This document shows positions 8,615 through 18,700 of a stretch of DNA of 32,250 nt, piece by piece (the first letter of the stretch is position 1; each line of letters begins with the position of its first letter). This DNA comes from CAZDYP01 sp964509505 (GTDB lineage: Bacteria > Chloroflexota > Anaerolineae > JACRMK01). Where the stretch lies: the NCBI GenBank assembly GCA_964509505.1, contig CAZDYP010000039.1, positions 1-32,250 on the forward strand. The letters are read 5' to 3'. The position numbers were made by a program, and so were the translations under genes. The notes under the pieces are model-generated. The model made no database searches. It was not told the origin of the DNA and saw only the letters and a program-made list of their open reading frames with translations.

Positions 8615-9622
8615 ATGTCCACTACAAGTTCTTCTCACACCATCTTATTGATTGACGATGAGGCGACGAGCCTCAAAATCGTTGTGTCGCACTTGCGCGC
8701 GCATCACATCGAAATTCTGACCGCGCGCAATGGCGAGACGGGGCTGGAGCGCGCCTTAATGACACAGCCCAATTTGATTGTGTTGGATGTGGCGATGCCC
8801 GGCATTGATGGCTTCGAGACATGCCGCCGCTTGAAAGCCAATCCAGCTACCGCCTCCATTCCCGTGATTTTTATGACGGCGCTCTCCGATGTGGCAGACA
8901 AGGTGCGCGGCTTGGAGTTGGGCGCGGTGGATTACATCGGCAAGCCGCTCGACCCCGCCGAGCTGTTGGCGCGGGTGCGTGTGCATTTGGCGTTGCGCGA
9001 CTTGCAAGAGCGCTTGGAAGAGCGGGTGCGCCAGCGCACGACTGAATTGGAAGCGGAGATCGCGCATCGTCAACAACAGCAAGCGGAAAAGGATCGTCTC
9101 TTTCAGGTGATGCAACACCAAAGCGAACAGCTCCGCACGCTCACGCAACTATTTCTGGAGACGCAACAGCGACAACAGCAAGGGCTCTCACAAACTATCC
9201 AAGACCATATCCAACAAAACTTGCGCCTGGTGACGACGCAACTGCACGCTGCGCAACAAATTCTCACGACGCAAATACCCGCCTCGACCGCGAGCCAATT
9301 GGCGACAGACTACCTCGACCAAGCGCGTCAGGTGTTGTTGCAACTCCAACAACTGACCGAACAAGTCACGACCGATCTGAGTCACGTGAACACCGAGCAA
9401 CAACAACTGCTACAAAATCCCCTCTTGCGTCTAAGCGCACGCGAGCGCGAAGTGTTGCACTTTCTCGTCGCAGGGCGCACCACCACCGAAATCGCTGCCA
9501 TGCTCGTCCTCTCTAAAGGCACGGTCAGCACCTATCGCCATCGCATCATGGAAAAGCTGGAGCTGCCCGATTTCCCCAGCCTCGTGAAGTTCGCGATGCA
9601 GCACCGCTTGCTGCGCGAATAG
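8615..9622 (+). CDS. LuxR/NarL-type response regulator with degenerate DHp-like middle
   Basis: A 335-residue regulator. The receiver domain (about 8-125) has phospho-acceptor Asp58 (VLDVAMPGIDGFE) and Lys110 and is closely similar to the receiver of the preceding gene, suggesting duplication. Residues 125-270 are helical and Gln-rich. Within them ETQQRQQQGLSQTIQDHIQQ (181-200) lines up with the HisKA_3 pattern of kinases reading LHDHLQQLL, but the phospho-acceptor His is replaced by Gln196. No ATPase domain follows. The C-terminus (about 272-330) is a LuxR helix-turn-helix: LSAREREVLHFLVAG, then TEIAAMLVLSKGTVSTYRHR. It should bind DNA as a dimer. A weak GGTGAT precedes the ATG, and the gap to the upstream stop is 40 bp, so co-transcription is likely. 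Confidence 0.88.
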   Translation: MSTTSSSHTILLIDDEATSLKIVVSHLRAHHIEILTARNGETGLERALMTQPNLIVLDVAMPGIDGFETCRRLKANPATASIPVIFMTALSDVADKVRGLELGAVDYIGKPLDPAELLARVRVHLALRDLQERLEERVRQRTTELEAEIAHRQQQQAEKDRLFQVMQHQSEQLRTLTQLFLETQQRQQQGLSQTIQDHIQQNLRLVTTQLHAAQQILTTQIPASTASQLATDYLDQARQVLLQLQQLTEQVTTDLSHVNTEQQQLLQNPLLRLSAREREVLHFLVAGRTTTEIAAMLVLSKGTVSTYRHRIMEKLELPDFPSLVKFAMQHRLLRE

Positions 9623-9623
9623 G

Positions 9624-9652
9624 TGTAGGACAAGTTAAAAACTTGCCCTACA
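9624..9652. repeat. palindromic repeat (GTGTAGGRCAAGTT family), short copy
   Basis: TGTAGGACAAGTT and AACTTGCCCTACA form 13-bp arms with one mismatch around AAA. It is the compact form of the 6975-7030 element and begins right after the LuxR-regulator stop codon. No T tract follows, so it is not a classical terminator. Confidence 0.7.
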
Positions 9653-9771
9653 GCCTCTTGTCTTACAAATTAGACAAAATTGCATAGCCCCACTGACAGA
9701 CACGGCATAGGTTTATGTGGATAATAGGAGATACGTTGTGCTAGGTCTCTTTTTTTCAAGGAGTGGGGTTC

Positions 9772-12700
9772 ATGTTCCACATTGATTTGTTCCAAGCGGC
9801 TCGCAAGGCTTTGACAACCTTGCAGGTCTTAGTCGCGTCACCCATACGCCGATTGTGCAGCAGTCTCGCGCTGACCTTCCTCTTGTTAAGTGGTCTGTGG
9901 CAGCTATTCACGGTTGCGTCCAACGCGCAAGCGGCATTCATGCCCACGCCACTATTCGATTCATCTTTGCCCGCCACGGCGCTGACCGACACGCTTACCG
10001 AAAATCCCAACTCCCAATCTCCAACCCACCATCTCCAAGCTCCAACCTCCAATCTCCAATCTCCAATTCCCAATTCCCAATTCCCCATCACCAACTCCCG
10101 TCTCGCCGCCCTCCGAGCCAAAGCGCAAGCCGACGACACCGTGCGCGTCATCGTCAAGCTCAACACCGACTTCTCGCCCGAAGGTCATTTGCCTGCACAA
10201 GCGCGCGATGGGCAACGCCAACGTATCGCCGCCATGCAAGAGTTCGTGCAACGCCAATTGTCTGGGCGTAATTTCAAACACAAAGCCAGCTACGAGTTTA
10301 TTCCCTATATCGCGCTCGAAGTGGACGCAGATGCGTTGAATGCGCTCGCGGCATTGCCTGAGATTGTGGACATCGAAGAAGACGCCCTCGCCAAACCAGA
10401 CCTTGCCAGCAGTCGCGTCGTCATCAGCGCCTCCAACGCCTACAATGCAGGCTACAACGGCAGCGGTTACACGGTGGCGGTATTGGATACAGGCATCTCC
10501 AAAACGCATTCGTACTTCAGCACGGGCGGCGTCATCTCCGAAGCGTGTTACTCCTCTGATCCGAGCAATGGATTTCCTGCTTGTCCGGGCGGCGTGACTT
10601 CTTCCACAGCCACAGGCTCAGGTATAGATTGTCGGTCTGTAGCGGTGGGCTATTCGGATGCTCAAAGCGATTGCGACCATGGCACGCATGTGGGCGGCAT
10701 CGTTGCGGGTGATGGCGACGGCACGAATATCGGCATTGCGCCCAACGCGAAGCTCGTCGCCATTCAAGTGTTCACCATTTTCACAAATACTGCCGCTTGC
10801 AGTCCATATACGAGCTGCGCCTTGTCCTATACCTCTGACCAATTGTCCGGTTTGAACCGGGTGTATGCGTTGTATAACGCGGGCATGATCACCCTGACAG
10901 CCGTGAACATGAGCATTGGCGGTGGGAGCGATCCGGACACCTGCGACAGTGATTCGCGCAAGAGCGCCATTGACAATCTGCGTTCTGTCGGCATCGCCAC
11001 GCTCATCTCGTCGGGCAATGATGGCTATACCAATTCTCTAAGCTCACCCGCGTGTATCTCGACGGCGTTCAGCGTCGGCGCAACCAGTGACAGTGATCTG
11101 GTTGCAGATTTTTCTAACGTCTCGGCTTACCTCGACTTTTTAGCGCCCGGCGTGAGCGTCGTTTCCTCGATACCGGGCGGCGGCACCTCTTCATACAACG
11201 GCACCTCGATGGCCGCGCCGCACGTCGCGGGCGCGTGGGCGTTGATGCGTCAGGCGATGCCATACGCCAGCGTGAACGAGATTGCGTATGCGCTGACCAG
11301 CACGGGCAAGCTCATCACCGACACCACGCGCTACGACGCTTCGACGTGTTGTGGACAAACGGGCGGCGGCACGACGAACCTGCCGCGCATCAACGTCTAT
11401 AACGCCATTCAATCGCTCTGCACCGCGAACACCATCACCGTCACGAACAACAACAACAGCGGTAGCGGCTCGTTGCGCGACGCGCTCGCTCATGCGTGCG
11501 GCGCAACCATCAAGTTCAACAACAACTACACGCTGTATCTGACGGCGACGCTGTCCATCGCCAAAAACGTGACGATTGACGGTTCGGGCTATACCATCAA
11601 ACTGAGCGGCGACACCAACGGCAACAACAGCCGCGACGTGCAAGTGCTCAACATCGGGTCGGGCGCGAATGTCACGCTGAAGTATCTGACGATTGTGAGC
11701 GGCACCACCGGCACGAACGGTGGAGGCATCTATAACGGCGGCAACCTCACCATTACCAACAGCACCATCGCCGACAACTACGCGAGCAGCGGCGGCGGCG
11801 GTATCTATAATAATGGCACACTGCGAATCATGGATAGCACCATCGCCAACAGCACGGCTGATCGCGGAGGCGGTATCTTCAATGCCAGTACCATAACGCT
11901 GACCAATGTTACGCTCTCTGGACACTCCAATCTTGGCACGGGACCAAGTGGTCTTTTCAACAATACAGGCAGCACCCTGTATATACGTAATACCCTCATC
12001 GCCAACAGCGTGGGCGCAGATTGCCAAAACTCCGGCACGCTCAGCCAGAACGCCAATAACCTCGTCGAAGATGGCTCGTGCAGCGCGACGTATTCAGGCG
12101 ATCCGAATTTGTCGGCGTTAGGCAACTATGGCGGCAAGACGCAGACCTTCGCGTTGCAACTCGGCTCCAAAGCCATCAACGCGGGCAATACGACCTATTG
12201 CGACACGTTAGATCAGCGCGACAGCGCGCGTTTCGGCACGTGCGACCTCGGCGCGTTCGAATCGCAAGGGTTCACGTTGACAATCAAAGCAGGTAACAAT
12301 CAAACGACGACGGTCGGCACCGCCTTCAGCACCGCGCTCGCCGTGACTGTCACGACCAACGTCAGCTCCGAACCTGTGGGCAGCAGCGGTACCGTGACGT
12401 TCACCGCACCCGGCAGCGGCGCGAGCTTGAGTAGTTCGGTGTTGACGGCGACCATCAACTCCAGCGCCGTCGCCACGAAGAGCGTCACGGCGAATAGCAC
12501 CGCAGGCAGCTACAACGTGACGGCGACAGTGATGAACGCGAGCGCACCTGTGACCTTCACGCTCTACAACGTCACGACGACGCTGACCGTCACGCGCACA
12601 GGCAACGGCAGCGGCAGCGTCAGCAGCAATCCGAGCGGCATCAGCTGTGGCGCCGACTGCTTCGAGATTTACAGCTATGGCACCGTTGTCACACTGACGG

Positions 12701-15700
12701 CGACGCCCAATACCGGCTCGACCTTCACGGGTTGGAGCGGCGATTGCAGTGGCACAGGCACATGTGCGATGACCATCAACACCGCGCGGCGTGTCACCGC
12801 AACGTTCACGCTCATCACCTACACTTTGACCGTCACGAACACAGGCAACGGCAGCGGCAGTGTGAGCAGCAATCCAAGCGGTATCAGCTGCGCGAGCGAT
12901 TGTTCCGAAGCATACAACTATGGTACCGTCGTCACACTGACTGCGACGCCGAACACGGGTTCAACCTTCACAGGTTGGAGCGGCGTATGCAGCGGCGCCG
13001 GCACTTGCACGACGACGATGACGACCACACGCAACGTCACCGCGACGTTCACGCTCATCACCTACACCTTGACCGTGACGACAGGCGGCACCGGCAGCGG
13101 CTCAGTGACAAGCAATCCCAGTGGTATCAGTTGCGCGAGCGATTGTAGCGAAGCATACAACTATGGCACCGTCGTCACGCTGACGGCGACGCCGAATGCC
13201 AGCAACGTGTTTTCGGGGTGGGCCGGCGCGTGCAGCGGCACCGGCACATGCACGGTGACAATCACGACGACGAAAAGCGTGACGGCGAGTTTTGATTTTC
13301 TGGGAGCGTGTTCGACGGAATACAATGGCGATGGCGTGACGGACTTTGCGAGCAATGATGCCAGCGCATTACGCAATGCGATTGCCGCTGCGAGCGCAGG
13401 CAGCGTCGTTCGCATCGCTGGCACATGTGCGGGCGCTATCACGCAGAGCGGCACCACACAAGTCGCGCTCCTCACGAAGACGTTGACGCTGCGCGGCGGC
13501 TACACCATCACCAACTGGACGACCAGCAACCCTACTAGCAACCCAACGATTTTGAACGCACAAGGCGGCGGGCGCGTGATCTATGCCACGGCAGCAGCGA
13601 CGCTCGAAGGGTTTACGGTGACGAATGGCGTCACGGTGGACGACGGCGGCGGCGTGTATGCGACGGCGGCGTTGACATTGAGCAACGTGAAGGTGTATAG
13701 CAACACGACGAGCAGCAACAACGGCGGTGGCTTGTACGTGCTGGGCGCTGCCATCATCACAAATAGTGCATTCATTCAGAACAACAGCGCGATTGATGGC
13801 GGCGGCGCGTACTTCGGCAACACCGCAGTTATCAGTAACACCAGTTTCCAAACCAACACGGCAAGCGACAATGGCGGCGGCGCATATTTTGGCAACACGG
13901 CTTCCATCAGCAACACCACCTTCCAAACCAACACGGCGAGCAGCAACGGTGGCGGCGCATACTTCAACGCAGCGGCATCGCTCTTGAACACAACTTTTGC
14001 CAACAATTCCGCTGCCTATGGCGGCGGCGGCAGCTTTAATGCCGTGACCACCGCGCAAAATAGCGCGTTCACGAACAACAGCGCGAGCGCCAATGCCGGC
14101 GGCGCGGCCTTTAACGCGACGGTCAGCCTGACCAACACGACCTTCACCTCCAACAGCGCCAGCAACGCCATGGGCGGCGCACACTTCGCCAGCACGGCGA
14201 GCCTTACTGCAACGGCGTTTAGCTACAATCGAGCGACGACGGATGAAGCAGGCGCGGCGCGGTTTGATGGCGCGGCGAACATCGTCAATTCGACGTTTAG
14301 CTTCAATCGTTCGGTGACGGGGGGCGGCGCGCTCGTCTTCCGCAACGCCACGACGAAGCAGGTTGTCAACGCGTTGTTCAATGGCAATACGAGCGGCAGT
14401 GGCTGGGGACAAGCGCTTCAAGTTACGTTCAGCAGCGTTGTGACTATCCGCCACAGCACGATTGCCAGCCCAACCTTGGTCAGCGATGCGGCTGTACAAG
14501 TGGACAGCGGCAGCGCTGCCATCACCAACACGATCGTCGCCAGTCACACCATCGGCTTGAGCAACAATGGCGCCATCTCGGAAAATTACAACCTGTTCGA
14601 TAACGTCGCCACCCCATACGAGGGCAGCATTAGCACGGGCGCCAACTCCATCACAGGCACGGCGTTGTTCGTGTCGCCTAGCACAGGCAACTATCGCTTG
14701 GGCAATGGCAGCGCGGCATTGAATGCGGGCGCGAATGCGAGCGTCACGTTTGATATTGATGGCAACACGCGCCCGCTTGGTTATGGTTATGACATTGGTT
14801 ACGACGAAGCGAGTTACACCGCAACTCTCAGCGCAGCGAATTCGGGTTCGGCATTGCCGAGCGATACGATTGCATTCACGGCGACGCTGACGAATGGCAG
14901 CAACTTCACCTACACGTGGAACTTTGGCGATGGCACGGTCGTAGCGACTGCAGCCGCTACCACACACGCCTACGCTGCGAGCGGCGCATACACCGCGATT
15001 GTCACGGCAACCAATGCGGCGGGCGTCATCACGGCGACGACCAGTGTCACCATCCTCACGCCGTTGTGCTACGCCGAATACACGGGCGACAACGTGAGCG
15101 ATTTCCAGAGTTTGGATGCGAGCGCGGTTCGCAACGCGATTGCGGCGGCGAGCGCGGGCAGCACCGTGAAGATTGCAGGCACGTGCGCGGGCGCGACGGC
15201 GCAGGGCGGCACGACGCAAGTCGCGCTCATCACGAAGACGTTGACGTTACAAGGCGGCTACACCAACACGAATTGGACAACCCAAGCGTTAACCGCGCAC
15301 GTCACGACGTTGGACGCGCAAAACGCGGGGCGTGTATTGTCCATCACGGTGGCGGCGACGCTCAATGGCTTCACGGTCACGCGCGGCACCGTGTCGGGCG
15401 ATGGCGGCGGCATCTATGCGGCGGGCGCGTTGACGTTGACGCATGTGGTCGTCTATACCAACACGGCGACAGGCAGACATGGCGGCGGCGCGTACATCGT
15501 CGGCGCGGCAAATGTCACGGGCGGGCGCTTCCAACAAAATCGCGCAGGGCAGTACATGTATGGCGGCGGCGCTGTCTTTAGCGGCACGGTCACCATCAGC
15601 GGCACACAATTCTTGACGAATTCATTGAACACGACGGGCGGTGTGGTTTGCCTCACGACGGCCTCGTGTGGCGGCGGTTTCTACGCGCAGGGTAACGCGA

Positions 15701-18700
15701 TCGTGACCAACGCCGAAGTGCGCGGCAACAGCGCGCGGCGCGGCGCGGGCGCGTATTTCGATGGCGCTGCGACGTTGACGGGCAACACCTTCAGCAGCAA
15801 TACGGCTAACACCACGGGCGGCGGCGCGTACTTCAATAACACGGCGACGTTGACCAGCAATATCTTCAGCAGCAATAGCAGCACCGCTCTGAATGGCGGC
15901 GGCGCGGGCGCATATTTCAATGGCACAGCCACCTTAACGAGCAACACCTTCAGCAGCAACAGCAGCTCCAGTGCGAACGGCGGCGGCGCGTCCTTCTTTG
16001 GCGCTGCGACATTGACCAGCAACGCCTTCAGCGGCAACAGCTCAGGCGCGTCGGGCGGCGGCGCGTACTTCTTCGATACCGCGACCATCACCGCCACAAC
16101 CTTTGCGACCAACACGGCGACGACCAGCGCGGGCGGGGTGTGGTTGGATGGCGCGGCGTTCGTAACCAACACCATCTTCCTCAACAATTCTGCGCCCACC
16201 GGCGGCGGCGCATATCTCAGCTTTGATGATCCATCGCAAGCGCGGCGGTTCTTGAATGTGCTGTTTGCAGGCAACACGGCTTCGTCATCTTTGGGCGCGG
16301 CAATCTATCATACTAGCACTAGCTCGTTGCAACTGCGGCACGTCACGGTTGCGACGCCGACGTTGGCGAGCGGCTCCGCTATCTTCATCGGCAAAGGCGT
16401 CGTGAACATCACCAACACCATCATCGCCAGCTATACCATGGGCATCAGCAACACGAGCGGGAGCGTGAGCGAGAACTACAATTTGTTCGCGGGGGTGACG
16501 ACGCCGTACGGCGGACCCATCAGCACAGGCGCGAACTCCATCACAGGCACAGCAGTCTTTGTGTCGCCTAGCACGAATGACTATCAAATCAACACAGGCA
16601 GCGCGGCACTGGATGCGGGGACGAATCTCGGCGTGACTTATGATTTGAATGGGAACACGCGCCCGCAAGGCGCAGGCTACGACATCGGCGCGTATGAAGG
16701 GCGTTCGAGGGTGTTGACCGTCGGCAAGAGCGGCGCGGGCAGTGGCACGGTCAGCAGCTCGCCCGAAGGCATCAATTGCGGTAGCACGTGCGCGAAGACG
16801 TTTGCGTATGGCGCCGTCGTGACGTTGACGGCCACGCCGAGTGGCGGGTCAGTCTTTAGCAGTTGGAGCGGCGCGTGCAGCGGCGCAGGCACGTGCGTCG
16901 TGACGATGACCGCGAACACCAATGTGACGGCAACTTTCAACACGACGACCTACACGCTGACGACGGTGATAACAGGCACAGGCAGCGGTACGGTATCACA
17001 GAATCCAACAGGCACGTCGTTCAATTACAACACAGTGGTGACGTTGACGGCGACACCCAGCATCAGCTCGACGTTCAGTGGTTGGAGCGGCGCGTGCAGC
17101 GGCGCAGGCACGTGCGTCGTGACGATGACCGCGAACACGAGCGTGACGGCGACCTTTGCCATCAAGACGTTCAGCTTGGTGACAGCGACAACAGGCACTG
17201 GCAGCGGCATCATCAGCAACACCCCGGCGGGTTCTGTGTTCAATTATGGCGTCATCGTAACGCTGACCGCAAGCGCCAACACGGGTTCGACGTTCACGGG
17301 TTGGAGCGGCGCGTGCAGCGGCGCTGGCGCGTGCGTCGTAACGATGACCGCGAACACGAATGTCACAGGCACGTTCGCCATCAACACGCATACGTTGTCG
17401 GTGGCGACGACCGGCACGGGCAGCGGCACGATCAATCAAACGCCATCAGGCACAACGTTCAACTATGGCACAATCGTCACACTGACGGCAACGCCCGACA
17501 TCAGCTCGACATTTAGCGGCTGGAGTGGCGCGTGCAGCGGCGCTGGCGTGTGCGTCGTGACGATGACGGCGAACACAAATGTCACTGCGACCTTTGCTGT
17601 CAAGACGTTTAGCTTGGTGACAGCGACTAGTGGAACTGGCACGGGAGTTATTTCGCAGAATCCAGCAGGCACGACCTTCAACTATGGCACGGTGGTGATG
17701 TTGACGGCGACGTCCAGCATCAGCTCGACGTTTAGCGGCTGGAGCGGTGGATGTAGTGGCACAGGCACATGTATCGTCACAATGACTGCGAACACCAGCG
17801 TGACAGCGACCTTTGCCATCAAGACGTTCAGCTTGGTGACAGCGACAACAGGCACGGGCAGCGGCGTCATCAACAACACGCCTGCGGGTTCCGTGTTCAA
17901 CTATGACACCATCGTCACACTCACGGCAATAGCTAACACCGGTTCGACGTTTGCAGGCTGGAGCGGCGATTGTGCTGGCGTTGGCGTTTGTGTCGTGACC
18001 ATGACCAGCAATGCGAATGTGACAGGCACATTCACCATCAACACCCACTCGTTGTCCGTCATCACCGATGGCGGCGGCAGCGGCGTCATCAACCAAACGC
18101 CTGCTGGCAGTGTGTTCAACTATGGCACGGTCATTACGTTGACGCCTGCGTCGAATACCGGTTCGGCGTTCACGGGTTGGAGCAGTCTGCCCGTGAGCGC
18201 GTGCGCGAGCGCGGGCTTGGGCGCGTGTGTGTTCACCATCACGGCGGATACGCAAATCACTGGCACGTTCATCATCGCCCCGACGTATATCGTCACGGTC
18301 ACGCGCGACGGCGTGGGCAGCGGCACGGTCACCGATACGAGCAGCGCCATCAACTGCGGCGCGACCTGTTCGGCGGTCATCATCGCTGGCACGGTGATGA
18401 CGTTCACCGCAACCGCCGACACCGGCTCGACGTTCACGGGTTGGAGTGGCGCGTGCAGCGGCCCAGGCACATGCATCGTGACCATCAGCGCCGATACAAC
18501 CATCACGGCGACGTTCAGCCTCAATAGTTATACGTTGACGAAGNNNNNNNNNNNNNNNNNNNNNNNNNNNNNNNNNNNNNNNNNNNNNNNNNNNNNNNNN
18601 NNNNNNNNNNNNNNNNNNNNNNNNNNNNNNNNNNNNNNNNNNNGTTATACGTTGACGAAGATCACGACAGGCACGGGCAGCGGCACGATTGACAACACCC

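Noticed and set aside
9693..9725. CTGACA and GATAAT as a promoter for the giant gene
   Set aside because: The spacing is 21 bp, too long for a standard promoter; no better pair was found, so no promoter is called there.
13369..15219. A 616-codon open frame on the minus strand within the giant protease gene
   Set aside because: It is antisense to repeat-rich GC coding DNA, has Arg/Ala-rich non-globular translation and no ribosome site; it is a by-product of the codon bias of the sense strand.
13620..16290. Regularly spaced repeats that could suggest a CRISPR array
   Set aside because: Units are coding, in frame, variable in sequence and length and encode beta-helix rungs; there are no constant palindromic repeats with unique spacers, and no cas genes.
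16863..18527. Many parallel open frames of about 72 codons on both strands in the repeat array
   Set aside because: They recur with the 219-bp period of the repeats and only mirror the sense repeats.
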